Origin: Alicyclobacillaceae bacterium
Lineage (GTDB): Bacteria; Bacillota; Bacilli; Kyrpidiales; Kyrpidiaceae
Assembly (NCBI GenBank): GCA_029961045.1
Contig: JASBVN010000004.1
Span: 310,001-374,000, forward strand
DNA: 64,000 nucleotides
Direction: 5' to 3'
The notes under the pieces are model-generated. The model was not told where the DNA came from and did not search any database. It saw only the letters and a list, made by a program, of their open reading frames with translations. The translations under genes and the position numbers were made by a program. Positions within the stretch are counted from its first letter, which is position 1, and each line of letters opens with the position of its first letter. Positions 1 to 9,293 of the stretch are shown here, one piece after another.

Positions 1-155
1 ATGACCCAGAGGATGAATCCCACCAGGAACATGGCCCCGACGATCCATTCCTTGAGCAGGAAATTCGGAAAAAACGGTTCCGTTCCAGGCGGGTATTCCT
101 TGTCCCGTTTGAATCTGGGGGTGCCGGGGATGCGCTCCCGATAATGTTCTGCCAT
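1..155 (-). CDS. qcrC: Menaquinol:cytochrome c reductase cytochrome b/c subunit, N-terminus only
   Basis: Partial gene running off the left edge; only the first 51 codons are present. The start ATG at 155 has a strong AAGGAGG ribosome binding site. The visible protein begins MAEHYRERIPGTPRF and enters a hydrophobic helix (about residues 36-51), as in the QcrC subunit that fuses the C-terminal half of cytochrome b to cytochrome c in Bacillus-type bc complexes. The c-type heme motif lies outside the window, so identity rests on the N-terminal sequence and on following qcrA and qcrB. Confidence 0.85.
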   Translation of the reverse strand, partial: MAEHYRERIPGTPRFKRDKEYPPGTEPFFPNFLLKEWIVGAMFLVGFILWV

Positions 156-204
156 GTCTTAAGACCTCCTTCTTTGCAATCCCCCTATCCGCCGCATCCG
201 GATA

Positions 205-876
205 TCATAGCGGGCCGGAAATCCCTTGCTTGCGGATCATGTAGAAATGGGCCGCGAGCAACACGAGCAAGAACGCCGGCAAGAAAAACACGTGAATGGC
301 GAAAAACCGCGTCAGGGTCAGCGCCCCCAGCGTGTCGCCTCCCACCAGCAGGGTCCGGATATAAGGTCCGATAATGGGTACGGATCCTGCGATATTCGTC
401 CCGACCGCCGTGGCCCAGTATGCCTTTTGGTCCCAAGGAAGAAGGTATCCGGTAAAGCCGAACGCCATGACCACCAGGAAAATCAATACGCCGACCACCC
501 AGTTCAATTCCCGGGGCGCCTTATAGGAGCCGGTAAAGAAGACCCGCAACATGTGCAGGAACATCATAATGATGACCAAGCTGGCACCCCAAAAGTGCAT
601 CCCCCGCACGATGTTGCCGAGCAACACCTCGTTGGTAATATAATCCACGCTTTTGTATGCGTTGACGATGTCCGGCACGTAATAGAGGGCCAAGAACATC
701 CCCGACAGAATCTGGGTCACGATGATCAGGAAAGTAAGTCCTCCGAAACAATAGACGAAGGCCGACATCTTGTTCGCCGGATTGACGTGAGCCGGCACCT
801 CGTAGTCGGCGATATCCCGCCATATGGGCGTGATATTCAGGCGCTCGTCGATCCAGTCGTACATTTTTGCGAACAT
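205..876 (-). CDS. qcrB: Menaquinol:cytochrome c reductase cytochrome b subunit
   Basis: Membrane cytochrome b6-like subunit (223 aa) of the menaquinol:cytochrome c oxidoreductase, which passes electrons from menaquinol through two b hemes. Four membrane helices are visible. Paired histidines at about 94/108 and 195/210 are the expected heme ligands. Cys43 matches the cysteine that in B. subtilis QcrB binds the extra heme c covalently. The gene lies three bases after qcrA and is followed by qcrC, so the three form one operon. The menaquinone it uses is probably made by the mqn/hep operon at 44-50 kb. Confidence 0.96.
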   Translation of the reverse strand: MFAKMYDWIDERLNITPIWRDIADYEVPAHVNPANKMSAFVYCFGGLTFLIIVTQILSGMFLALYYVPDIVNAYKSVDYITNEVLLGNIVRGMHFWGASLVIIMMFLHMLRVFFTGSYKAPRELNWVVGVLIFLVVMAFGFTGYLLPWDQKAYWATAVGTNIAGSVPIIGPYIRTLLVGGDTLGALTLTRFFAIHVFFLPAFLLVLLAAHFYMIRKQGISGPL

Positions 877-879
877 GCA

Positions 880-1425
880 CTACACCGTCCTCTGATGGAT
901 AGATCCCAGCAAGACCTTCCCGTTCTCCACTTTGACCTCGTACACGTCGAGAGGCCGCTGGGGCGGCCGGGTGGGATCGTTGATGCCGTACTTGGTGAAA
1001 CGGCCTCCGTGACACGGGCAATGGAACCACCATTCTCCGTCCGCCGACGGCACGGGATTCCCCGCCGCGTCCACGCTGCCCGCCACCTGGCACCCGAGGT
1101 GGGTGCAGCGCGGCGACATGGCCAAGATGTCTCCGCCCTTCCGGATGACCCACGCCGTCATCGTCGCCTCCCCCTGGTTCCAGCCGTCCGTCCGGTTCAC
1201 CTTAAAATTGACGAGCTTTGGAAAATCTTCATTAAAGTCGTTCACATGACCGATTTCTACAAACCGGCTCCCGGACGTCCGACGCAGCGGATCCAGAGAA
1301 AAAGTGACCAATGGAGCGAGAATGGAAGCCGCCATGAACGCCCCCGTTCCCCCGAGGGCGTACGTCAAAAACTGGCGCCTCGTCAATCCCCGATCCTTCG
1401 TCGGCCGCACACCGTCCTCGCGCAT
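880..1425 (-). CDS. qcrA: Menaquinol:cytochrome c reductase Rieske iron-sulfur subunit
   Basis: Rieske [2Fe-2S] subunit, 181 aa from the ATG at 1425, which has a GGGGAGG ribosome binding site; a longer frame to 1479 lacks one. The N-terminus has a twin-arginine-like motif (RRQF at about 16-19) and one hydrophobic anchor at about 22-43. The cluster-binding motifs are Cys107-x-His109 and Cys136-x-x-His139, with Cys112 and Cys138 as the likely disulfide pair. It oxidises menaquinol on the outer face of the membrane together with QcrB and QcrC encoded directly downstream. Confidence 0.96.
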   Translation of the reverse strand: MREDGVRPTKDRGLTRRQFLTYALGGTGAFMAASILAPLVTFSLDPLRRTSGSRFVEIGHVNDFNEDFPKLVNFKVNRTDGWNQGEATMTAWVIRKGGDILAMSPRCTHLGCQVAGSVDAAGNPVPSADGEWWFHCPCHGGRFTKYGINDPTRPPQRPLDVYEVKVENGKVLLGSIHQRTV

Positions 1426-1511
1426 GCCTCTCGAACCTCCCCGTCTTCGATCGGCAGCGCACAGGCGAATCCCCGGCACAGGTGTGAAAAACGGCGCGAT
1501 CTCCCTCCCCC

Positions 1512-1541
1512 ATGTTACCGCCGCCGGCAGTTCGGTGTCAA
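1512..1541 (-). promoter_or_regulatory. Probable sigma-A promoter of qcrABC
   Basis: A perfect -35 hexamer TTGACA (1536-1541) is followed after 18 bases by TAACAT (1512-1517), about 85 bases upstream of qcrA. The 256-base gap between ypiF and qcrA otherwise shows no gene. A second possible -10 (TACAAT) lies further upstream without a good -35. Confidence 0.45.
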
Positions 1542-1681
1542 CGCAGCCTCCAAGCGGTCCCAGGGGTACGCGTCCCTGCCATCCCTAATTGTAAACGGTC
1601 CGTTTCGAAATCGAAAACAGGAGACCGCTTCAAGAATGTGAACACTTTGTGCCAATCCGCCTGCCTCGCTGCGTACTGATC

Positions 1682-2179
1682 TCAGGATGTCTGAATCCGC
1701 TGCCACATATGCACGATCTCCCCCGCCAGCCGTTCCGTCCAGACGGTCACCGCCCGCTCCCACGCTTCTTCGTATGCCGCTTGGGTGAGGACGTCTTCCC
1801 CCGGCAGGACCAAGACGCCACACGGTATCCCCCGCTCTTCCCAAGCTTTCCGGAGATCCGGCACGTTCCCCGCCCAGGCGATCACATAAACCACCGGCCC
1901 TGTACACCCCAGGCGGCCCCTCAATCCAGCCGCGTAGGATACCAGAAAATCTCGCACCTCCTCCTCACTTCCCCGGTTTTCCCACAGGAGGGGGGGCGCG
2001 CAAACCAGACGGCCCCCGAATTTCTTCTCCAGCTGCTCCGCTGCCGCCTCGGCGGTTTTCACGAAAAGCCCCAATGTCCCCCGCTCATCGAAGCACAAAT
2101 CGGCCACGGGAATCACCACCGTATCGACATAGCGACCGATTTCCGGCCAATCCTTCGCGGAAATGTCTTTCAAGCGCAA
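1682..2179 (-). CDS. ypiF: YpiF-family protein (DUF2487)
   Basis: Small cytosolic protein of unknown function, 165 aa, encoded upstream of qcrABC as in B. subtilis. I chose the TTG at 2179 (protein begins LRLKDISAKDWPEIG) because a GGAGGTG ribosome binding site sits 8 bases before it and because family members start at this point; the open frame runs to 2506 but crosses the ypiB terminator. The YVDTVVIPV segment near residue 16 is typical of the family. Its place with the bc complex hints at a respiratory role, but none is established. Confidence 0.85.
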   Translation of the reverse strand: MRLKDISAKDWPEIGRYVDTVVIPVADLCFDERGTLGLFVKTAEAAAEQLEKKFGGRLVCAPPLLWENRGSEEEVRDFLVSYAAGLRGRLGCTGPVVYVIAWAGNVPDLRKAWEERGIPCGVLVLPGEDVLTQAAYEEAWERAVTVWTERLAGEIVHMWQRIQTS

Positions 2180-2234
2180 AGTCGCCTCACCTCCGGTTGT
2201 TCGAAGAAATGGACTGGAGACATTCCGAGTGTAC

Positions 2235-2267
2235 AAAAAAAGACGCCCCGGCATAAAGCCGGGACGC
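2235..2267 (-). terminator. Rho-independent terminator after ypiB
   Basis: On the minus strand a GC-rich hairpin (arms GCGTCCCGGC and GCCGGGGCGT, loop TTTAT, with a wobble pair) is followed by seven T residues at 2241-2235. It sits 14 bases after the ypiB stop and separates ypiB from ypiF-qcrABC. Confidence 0.8.
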
Positions 2268-2280
2268 CGCCGTTTTCCTT

Positions 2281-2859
2281 TCATTTCCGGCAGGGTTCTC
2301 CCACTGACTGGATGGTGCCGTCGGGGTCGGTCAGGCGGCGGATTTCTCCGGCGGCCCGGAAAAACAGGGCGCGGTCGCCGCATTGCAACGCCCGATCCAC
2401 TTGATCCATCCAGTACCGGTATAACCACCGACGGTGCACTTCGTCCAACACCCAATCCGCCTGGAGTTCGAGCAAAAAGCTGGTTTCTTCCGAAGACATG
2501 ATCCACCGCTCCCGAACCGCCGCATATTCAGGACAGGTCGCACGATTTCGAAAAAACAGTCCGACGAACAACTCCTCGTCCGGATTCCCTTGGATGTCGC
2601 GGAAGGCTTCCGCCACATCGCTCGTCACGCGTTTATTCTTATAAAATCGAAACGGAATCATTGAAACGCATTTGGTAGAAATGAGTAAAGTCTTCGGCAG
2701 GCCGTCCAAATCGTCGGTGAAGTGTACGCGGCGCAACAACCGGTCCTGGTTGCTGATGTACCGGAGCAGCCGCCCCGCTTCTCGACTTTGCAGTTCGTAG
2801 TGAACCAAAAACCAATGGAGAAACTGCTTTTTGTCGGAAACGCGGATGACTTCGCCCAC
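2281..2859 (-). CDS. ypiB: UPF0302 family protein YpiB
   Basis: Conserved Bacillales cytosolic protein, 192 aa. The GTG at 2859 ([13 protein letters not shown]) has a GGGGAGGG ribosome binding site 7 bases upstream and removes an unrelated N-terminal stretch. Family hallmarks are visible: the [12 protein letters not shown] segment near the N-terminus and the [15 protein letters not shown] block near residues 60-75. Its biochemical role is unknown; it sits beside ypiF and the qcr genes in many Bacilli. Confidence 0.88.
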   Translation of the reverse strand: MGEVIRVSDKKQFLHWFLVHYELQSREAGRLLRYISNQDRLLRRVHFTDDLDGLPKTLLISTKCVSMIPFRFYKNKRVTSDVAEAFRDIQGNPDEELFVGLFFRNRATCPEYAAVRERWIMSSEETSFLLELQADWVLDEVHRRWLYRYWMDQVDRALQCGDRALFFRAAGEIRRLTDPDGTIQSVGEPCRK

Positions 2860-2976
2860 GCCGCTTCCCTCCCCTCGCGAATCCCATCCCGGATCCGTTC
2901 CGCCCCGTTGCAATCGAATCAATTTTCTCTCCGGTGATGTTCAGTATATTCGACAAAGGTGCGTCTTTTTCCTGCT

Positions 2977-4335
2977 TTACGGCGACCCCGACCACTGCAA
3001 GATTTGGGATTCTACATGACCGGGCACATCATAGGGACTGTGGCGTCGCAGCCATCGGACGATGGCTTCCCCGGACCAACCGAGTTCCACCGCCCGGCGA
3101 ACAGCCGCCCGGTGCAAACGGTACACGTGCATACCGTCCCCCCGGACCGGATCGGCGAAGGTGCCGAGGTCTACCGCAACCCGGCTCACCCACTCCGGGG
3201 GCACGAGCACCTCGAATTGCGGCTGCACGATTAGCCCTTCTGCGGCCGGTTCCGGCAACTCCGTCCATTCGCCCAGCAACAGTTCCCGCGCCCGCCCGGT
3301 CGCCCGAAAGAGCTGGACGCCTTCCTCCGTCATCCCGGACGCCAGAATCCCCAGGTGAACGAGCATGTTGTAAATGCGGCGATGTTTCACCGTCCGGGCG
3401 TCTTCATAATAGTATCCCTCCACATACGGATCGAGAAGCCGGTCCAACCGCTCCCTTTCGATCCATCTTTGTTCACAGGCGTGAGCCACCCAAATCAGGA
3501 CCGCCCGCAAATTAGGAATCGCCCGGCGGTACAGCATCCTCCAAAACGCAAACAGGTCCCTCAGTTTTTCGGCATCCGGGAGTTCCAACCACGCCCGGAC
3601 TTCTCCCCCCAATTCTAACCGGTCGCCGGGCATTTCCTTTACATATCCCCGGGCATAACAAAAGTCATAAATTAAAGCAAACCGATCTGGATAGTCGTAA
3701 AAACGGCGCCCGTACCCGAACCGCCAGGTCACCGGCCCGAGCGGTTCCTCCCGAATCTCCATCAACCGGAACAACTGATGCTGGTTCCGGCGATACAGTG
3801 CCCCCTGAGCGGTGAGCGGAGGCCGGTGCCGTTCTACATAAGCCAGGAAAACGGCGGTATCTCGCACCGCTGCCGTACCTTCATCCCGCCATATCATGGG
3901 TTCGGGACTCTCCGGACAGGTTTCGCGGCACCGTTGCCGGATCCACAGCCGGACACCCCGGCGGATCTCCTCGGGAATATGGTACACTTCCCGGGCGGTT
4001 CGCCGGCCAGCCGGGAACAGCCACCCCTCGGACAAAAAGGGTTCCACCGCCTCCCGCCAATCTACGCCGGAACCGTAGACGCGCCGGACGGCAGCGGAGA
4101 GATCTTCCTTGGCAAGGGCGGTACGGGTATCGCAGGTGAGGGCCAAGACCAATTCCCGCCGGAGTGGGGGCAAGGCCTCCACCCTCCGGCACACCTCCGC
4201 CGCCGGCCCGAGACGCGCGACGATGCCCTGGATCAGCGACAATTTTGATGCGGCGTGACACTCGGCGCCGCACCGGGCTGCGATCGTCCGCAAGACTCCA
4301 ATGTCGGCCGCATTAAGGCAGTCCGTCAATCTCAC
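2977..4335 (-). CDS. Helicase-associated protein, partner of XPB-type helicase
   Basis: Protein of 452 aa with winged-helix-like content and the segment GLIVQPQFEVLVPPEW (about 362-377) typical of the XPB/Ssl2-like helicase-associated domain (Helicase_C_3). No Walker motifs are present, so it is unlikely to hydrolyse ATP. It overlaps the 3' end of the XPB helicase gene by 23 bases and must be co-translated with it. The same two-gene arrangement is known in Mycobacterium tuberculosis (Rv0862c beside ercc3/Rv0861c). A role in DNA repair or remodelling together with the helicase is inferred. Confidence 0.75.
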   Translation of the reverse strand: MRLTDCLNAADIGVLRTIAARCGAECHAASKLSLIQGIVARLGPAAEVCRRVEALPPLRRELVLALTCDTRTALAKEDLSAAVRRVYGSGVDWREAVEPFLSEGWLFPAGRRTAREVYHIPEEIRRGVRLWIRQRCRETCPESPEPMIWRDEGTAAVRDTAVFLAYVERHRPPLTAQGALYRRNQHQLFRLMEIREEPLGPVTWRFGYGRRFYDYPDRFALIYDFCYARGYVKEMPGDRLELGGEVRAWLELPDAEKLRDLFAFWRMLYRRAIPNLRAVLIWVAHACEQRWIERERLDRLLDPYVEGYYYEDARTVKHRRIYNMLVHLGILASGMTEEGVQLFRATGRARELLLGEWTELPEPAAEGLIVQPQFEVLVPPEWVSRVAVDLGTFADPVRGDGMHVYRLHRAAVRRAVELGWSGEAIVRWLRRHSPYDVPGHVESQILQWSGSP

Positions 4336-6109
4336 CTTCGCCCCTCCCCATCGCCAGCACTCGATATTCGTATCCCTGTTCGACCAAAAACTGTTGGCGC
4401 CTTCGAGCGAAATCCACCTCTTCGGTGTCTTCGCTCACGAGGGCATAAAACCGCGCTTCTCTCCCGTCCGCTTTCGGGCGGAGCACCCGGCCCAACCTCT
4501 GGGCCTCCTCTTGGCGGGAACCAAAACTTCCGGATAATTCTACGGCCACTCGGGCATCCGGCAGATCGACGGCGGTATTGGCTACCCTGGACAACAGCAA
4601 AACCCGCCGCTCACCGCTGCGGAAGGCGGCATAGGCCCGTTCTCTCGCCGGTTCCGGAGTTTCTCCCGTGACGGCGAGAACCCCCAATTCTTTTTCCAGT
4701 TCCCGAATCTGCTCCCGGTAATGACCGATGATCAGGACGGGATCGTTCCGGTGTTTCTCCAGCAAGCGCCGGACGACCTCCCGTTTATTGGGATTGGTCG
4801 CCGCCAACCTCCACCTCTGCCGGGGAGGCGCTTTCTCGTATTGGGCACGCCACTTCGGATCTAAAGGCACCCTCAATTCAAAACATCGGGCCGGAGCGAT
4901 CCATCCACCCTGTTCCACCGCTTTCCAAGGCAGATCGAAACACTTCGGACCGATCAGGCTGAACACGTCTCCCTCGAGCCCGTCTTCGCGAACCAGCGTC
5001 GCCGTCAGCCCGAGCCGTCTGCAATTTTGCAAAGAAGCCGACAGACGGAATACCGGTGCGGGAACCAAGTGGACTTCGTCATAAATCACCAATCCCCAAG
5101 GCCGGCGGGACAGGGCGAGGAGGTGGGGCATCCTTCCTCTCCGGTCTTTCTTTGTCAACATGGAATAGGTGGTGACCGTCACCGGGCGGAGATCCTTTTG
5201 CTCCGCCGTGAATAACCCGACATCCTCCGGATCGATGTCGCATTTGTCAAGGATCTCGCGCCGCCACTGGTGTGCCGAGGTGTTGTTGGGCGTGAGAATG
5301 AGAGTATGTTGGGCGCACCGGGCCATGATCGCCAGACCGACGACGGTCTTGCCCGCCCCGCAAGGAAGCACCACGACGCCGCCCCCGTGTGAACGCTCTG
5401 CAAAAAAAGCCTCCACCGCCTCTTTTTGGTACGGCCGCAGATCCCATGCCCCGTGCTCGCCTGCGAGAAGCCGAATGCCGAGCGGTTTTCCGTCTGCACA
5501 GCCCGCCCGGTCGAGCACCGGGTATCCCAATACCAGCAACCGCTGTTTCAATTCCCCGCGCCGTCCGGGCGAGACCCTCCACCGTTTGCCGTCCAGCGGC
5601 CGGGCCATCCTTTCCAGTTCCTGCTTCACCTCCGGAGGCACCTCCGTCTTCGCCTCCAGGAGGAGACGCCGGCCTCGTCGGAGAAGCACCAGCCCTCCCC
5701 AACGGCCCATCGTCTCTACCACCCGGAGCTGAACTTCGTAAGGAACGGGCTGCCGGGAAAAGCGCCGGAGAGTCCCCAACACGTCCCGTGCGGTCCGGCC
5801 CAGAGAACAAGCGTGCCATAAACTCATCTCGGTGACCCGGTATTCGTGAACCTTCGGCGGAGTTCGGACCAGTTCGGCGAAGGCGTGCAGTTCCAGAACG
5901 GCTTCCCGGAACAAAGGATGTCCGGCGTCGCACCAAATCGTCCCGTCCGCTCCAACCCACAGGACGCCCTCTCCGTCGGATCGGTTCCCCTTCAACCGCT
6001 GTCCCTCCCCTCGGCGGCTCAACCCCCAGGATTCCACAAATGGTTCCGGATTATGTAAGGTAAACCCGGCCCGCCCGGGGTTCCGCACCCCGATTTTTGT
6101 GTCTTCCAT
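4313..6109 (-). CDS. XPB/Rad25-type superfamily 2 DNA helicase
   Basis: ATP-dependent 3'-5' DNA helicase or translocase, 598 aa. An N-terminal damage-recognition-like region (about 85-200) precedes the helicase core: Walker A CGAGKT at 250-255, DEVH box at 344-347, LTAT at 368-371 and, directly after, the Arg-Glu-Asp triplet (374-376) that marks XPB proteins. Motif VI (QRLGRVLRP) lies in the C-terminal domain. The start at 6109 has no clear ribosome binding site, so a leaderless message or another start is possible. It is divergent from the liv operon and overlaps its partner gene downstream. Confidence 0.9.
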   Translation of the reverse strand: MEDTKIGVRNPGRAGFTLHNPEPFVESWGLSRRGEGQRLKGNRSDGEGVLWVGADGTIWCDAGHPLFREAVLELHAFAELVRTPPKVHEYRVTEMSLWHACSLGRTARDVLGTLRRFSRQPVPYEVQLRVVETMGRWGGLVLLRRGRRLLLEAKTEVPPEVKQELERMARPLDGKRWRVSPGRRGELKQRLLVLGYPVLDRAGCADGKPLGIRLLAGEHGAWDLRPYQKEAVEAFFAERSHGGGVVVLPCGAGKTVVGLAIMARCAQHTLILTPNNTSAHQWRREILDKCDIDPEDVGLFTAEQKDLRPVTVTTYSMLTKKDRRGRMPHLLALSRRPWGLVIYDEVHLVPAPVFRLSASLQNCRRLGLTATLVREDGLEGDVFSLIGPKCFDLPWKAVEQGGWIAPARCFELRVPLDPKWRAQYEKAPPRQRWRLAATNPNKREVVRRLLEKHRNDPVLIIGHYREQIRELEKELGVLAVTGETPEPARERAYAAFRSGERRVLLLSRVANTAVDLPDARVAVELSGSFGSRQEEAQRLGRVLRPKADGREARFYALVSEDTEEVDFARRRQQFLVEQGYEYRVLAMGRGEGEIDGLP

Positions 6110-6203
6110 AAGATTTCATATAGTGCATTTTGATCTTCCGCTGCTGTATGATGAAAGTGTTATATGATTGTCTCGATCCAGATTGCGGAGGGAGTGAGAA
6201 AAC

Positions 6204-7379
6204 ATGAGAAGAAAGTGGAGCTTCGCGGCGGCGTTATTTCTCGGAGGATCCCTGCTCGCCGCTTGCGGAGGCGGAGCCGGTACGACCGGCGGAAATTCGG
6301 GCGGGGACACCATCAAATTGGGAGCCAATCTCGAATTGACAGGTTCCGTGGCCGCATACGGAAGCTCGGCCAAGAAAGGGATGGAACTCGCCATCGAAGA
6401 AATCAACCAAGCCGGTGGAGTCCTAGGCAAGAAGCTGGAATTGATCCCGATCGACAACCAATCCGACACCACACAGTCCACCACGGTAGCGCAAAAATTG
6501 ATCGACCAAAAGGTGGTGGCCATTCTGGGACCCGCCACCACGGGTAACACCATGGCCGAACTCAACGTCGCGACGGATAACAAGATTCCAATTATTACGC
6601 CGACTGGCACGGCCTTAAAAATCACGGTGGATGAAAATACAGGCAAGACCAACGAATACGCATTCCGGATGTGCTTCATCGATCCGCAACAGGGCAAAGT
6701 GGGGGCCGACTTCGTCGCCAAGGAACTGAAAGCGAAAACGGCGGTCCTGTACGTCGCCAGCGACAGCGACTACGCCAAGGGGCTGGCCGAAGCCTTCAAG
6801 AAAGAATTCGAAGCCCAGGGCGGCAAGGTGATCGGTCAGGAGTACTACGTGTCCAAGGATGTCGATTTTAAAACGACCCTCACCCGGATCAAAGGCCTGA
6901 ATCCCGACGTGCTGTACATTCCGAACTACTACGAAGACTGTGGCAAAATCATCAAGCAGGCGAGGGAATTGGGAATTAAACAACCGATCGTCGGCGGGGA
7001 CGGCTATGATTCGGACACCCTGGTCAGCATCGCGGGGGCGGAAAACACCAACAACGTTTTCTTCACGAATCATTATTCGGCGGACGACCCGGATCCGACC
7101 ATCCAGAATTTCGTAAAGAAATATCAGGCCAAATACAACCAAAAACCGGACAGTTTTGCGGCCCTCGGTTACGATACGGTGCGGCTGGTGGCCGACGCCA
7201 TCAAGAGGGCGGGGGAAGCAAACCCGGTCAAGATCAAGGACGCTTTGGCCCAAACAAAAGATTTTGAGGCCGTCACGGGTAAAATGAGCTTTGACGCTCA
7301 ACACAACCCGGTGAAATTGGTCACCATCATCGAGATGAAAGACGGCAAACAAACGCTCCGCACAAAGATCAAGCCGTAA
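6204..7379 (+). CDS. livJ: Branched-chain amino-acid ABC transporter substrate-binding lipoprotein
   Basis: Extracellular receptor of a LivJ/LivK-type transporter, 391 aa. The signal peptide ends in a lipobox (LLAAC, Cys at about 21), so the protein is lipid-anchored outside the membrane. The mature part is a type I periplasmic-binding fold, recognisable from IKLGANLELTG and the GPATTGNTMA region. It begins a five-gene operon with both permeases and both ATPases. The true ligand cannot be read from sequence; leucine, isoleucine and valine are the default. The ribosome binding site GGAGG lies slightly far (about 12 bases) from the ATG. Confidence 0.92.
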   Translation: MRRKWSFAAALFLGGSLLAACGGGAGTTGGNSGGDTIKLGANLELTGSVAAYGSSAKKGMELAIEEINQAGGVLGKKLELIPIDNQSDTTQSTTVAQKLIDQKVVAILGPATTGNTMAELNVATDNKIPIITPTGTALKITVDENTGKTNEYAFRMCFIDPQQGKVGADFVAKELKAKTAVLYVASDSDYAKGLAEAFKKEFEAQGGKVIGQEYYVSKDVDFKTTLTRIKGLNPDVLYIPNYYEDCGKIIKQARELGIKQPIVGGDGYDSDTLVSIAGAENTNNVFFTNHYSADDPDPTIQNFVKKYQAKYNQKPDSFAALGYDTVRLVADAIKRAGEANPVKIKDALAQTKDFEAVTGKMSFDAQHNPVKLVTIIEMKDGKQTLRTKIKP

Positions 7380-7436
7380 CGGCGAGGAGGGGGGACCGCC
7401 CCCCTTTGCCGTGTCCGCGGAGAAAGAGGGGAGACG

Positions 7437-8315
7437 ATGACGACCTTTGTCCAACAACTGGTCAACGGCATTTCCCTGGGCAGCATCTATGCCCTCATTG
7501 CCCTGGGATACACCATGGTTTACGGCGTAATCAAACTCATCAACTTTGCACACGGCGACGTATTCATGGTGGGAGCGTTTGTCGCCTATTTCGCCTATAC
7601 GGGTTTGCACCTGGGTTTTATCGGCTCCTTGATCGTCTCCATGGCCGCCTGCGCCCTGCTCGGCGTCCTGATCGAGCGGTTTGCCTACCGCCCCCTCCGG
7701 CAATCGACCCGGATCGCGGCGTTGATCACCGCCATCGGGGTCTCTTTGTTTTTAGAAAACGCCGGCATCATCGCGGTGGGCGCCCAGGCGCGCGGCTACC
7801 CCGACATGTTGCCGGGGAGCCCGTTTCAAGTCGGCGGCGTAACCATCAGCACCAAACAGGTGGAGATCATCCTGCTGGCCGTTCTGCTGATGGTCCTTCT
7901 CCAGTTCATCGTCCACCGCACCAAAATCGGGAAAGCCATGCGGGCGGTGGCCTTTGACCAAGACGCGGCCCGGATGATGGGAATCGACGTAGACCGGACC
8001 ATCTCCTACACCTTTGCCATCGGCTCCGCCCTCGCCGCGGCAGCCGGAGTGGTGTACGGCGCCTATTACAGCGCCGTCGACCCCCTGATGGGCATCATGC
8101 CGGGGTTGAAAGCCTTTATCGCCGCCGTCGTCGGGGGCATCGGCATCATCCCGGGGGCCATGGTCGGGGGATTGGTGCTGGGGCTCATCGAAACCGCCGT
8201 CCAGTCCTTCGGTTTTTCGCTGTGGCGGGACGCTGCGGCTTTTGCCCTCCTCATTCTGATCTTGCTGGTCAAGCCCGAGGGCCTGTTCGGCAGACACGCC
8301 CGGGAGAAAGTGTAG
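7437..8315 (+). CDS. livH: Branched-chain amino-acid ABC transporter permease LivH
   Basis: Inner-membrane permease, 292 aa, with about eight hydrophobic helices. The N-terminal QQLVNGISLGSIYALIALG and the GYTMVYGVIKLINFAHGD segment are LivH hallmarks. It pairs with the LivM-type protein encoded immediately downstream (stop and next start adjacent). It is 57 bases after the binding-protein gene, a gap that contains a short GC-rich inverted repeat of the kind that often stabilises the receptor message. Confidence 0.94.
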   Translation: MTTFVQQLVNGISLGSIYALIALGYTMVYGVIKLINFAHGDVFMVGAFVAYFAYTGLHLGFIGSLIVSMAACALLGVLIERFAYRPLRQSTRIAALITAIGVSLFLENAGIIAVGAQARGYPDMLPGSPFQVGGVTISTKQVEIILLAVLLMVLLQFIVHRTKIGKAMRAVAFDQDAARMMGIDVDRTISYTFAIGSALAAAAGVVYGAYYSAVDPLMGIMPGLKAFIAAVVGGIGIIPGAMVGGLVLGLIETAVQSFGFSLWRDAAAFALLILILLVKPEGLFGRHAREKV

Positions 8316-9293
8316 GTGACGGCCGTGGTGGATGCGCGCGCACCGGTTTCTTCAAAATGGAATTTTTGGATTCTCCTTCTCGGCGCCCTGGTGATCTACG
8401 GCGTCTTCCAGGTGTTGATCGACCAACGAATCCTCAACTCGTATTCCGCGTTGATCCTATACCAGATGTGTTTGAATGTCATTTTGGCCGTCAGCCTGAA
8501 CCTGATCAATGGATTTACTGGACAATTTTCCATCGGCCATGCGGGTTTCGCCGGCGTGGGAGCGTATGTCTCGGCGGTGATGACGACAAAATTGCACCTC
8601 CCCTTCCCCGCCGCAGTCGCGGCCGCTTGTTTGGCAGCCGCCGTGGCGGGCCTTGTGATCGGTATCCCCACTCTCCGGCTCAAGGGCGATTACTTGGCCA
8701 TCACCACCCTTGGATTCGGGGAAATCATCCGCGTGATCCTCATCAACATGCCCTACGTGGGCGGTGCAGCCGGCATGACCGTCCACCGGGAAACCAACTT
8801 CGCCTGGTTGTATTTCTCCGCTCTTCTGACCGTCGTGGTCATCGCCAATTTCGTTCGTTCCCGCCACGGTCGGGCCTGTATCGCCGTGCGGGAAAACGAG
8901 ATCGCCGCGGAAATGATGGGGTTGAACGTCACGTATTACAAGGTGCTGGCCTTCACCATCGGCGCCCTGTTCGCCGGTCTCGCCGGAGCCCTGTCCGCTC
9001 ACACCTTCTATTTCATCAAGCCGAATTCGTACGGATTTCTACAGAGTTTCAACATCCTTGTGATTGTCGTGCTCGGAGGGCTCGGAAGCATCACGGGTTC
9101 CATTCTGGGAGCAGTGGTGCTGACGCTGATCACCGCCGCCCTTCAGGATTATCCGGAATGGCAGATGGTCATCTACTCCCTCATCCTGATCCTCATCATG
9201 ATTTTCCGGCCCCAGGGTCTCATGGGCACCAAGGAATTTCGCATTCCCTTTGCGAGGCCGGGCGGAAGGGGGAATGGCCATGTCGCTCCTTGA
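8316..9293 (+). CDS. livM: Branched-chain amino-acid ABC transporter permease LivM
   Basis: Second permease, 325 aa, starting with GTG directly after the livH stop. Multiple membrane helices and the motif NLINGFTGQFSIGHAGFAG are characteristic of LivM. It forms the translocation channel with LivH. The 3' end overlaps the livG start by 14 bases, consistent with coupled translation. The segment ENEIAAEMMGLNV is the cytoplasmic coupling helix region. Confidence 0.94.
   Translation: MTAVVDARAPVSSKWNFWILLLGALVIYGVFQVLIDQRILNSYSALILYQMCLNVILAVSLNLINGFTGQFSIGHAGFAGVGAYVSAVMTTKLHLPFPAAVAAACLAAAVAGLVIGIPTLRLKGDYLAITTLGFGEIIRVILINMPYVGGAAGMTVHRETNFAWLYFSALLTVVVIANFVRSRHGRACIAVRENEIAAEMMGLNVTYYKVLAFTIGALFAGLAGALSAHTFYFIKPNSYGFLQSFNILVIVVLGGLGSITGSILGAVVLTLITAALQDYPEWQMVIYSLILILIMIFRPQGLMGTKEFRIPFARPGGRGNGHVAP

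Noticed and set aside
226-1641. Long plus-strand open frame (471 aa) across qcrB/qcrA
   Set aside because: Runs antisense to two clearly recognised genes; low-complexity Arg/Pro/His-rich translation typical of GC-rich shadow frames, and no ribosome binding site.
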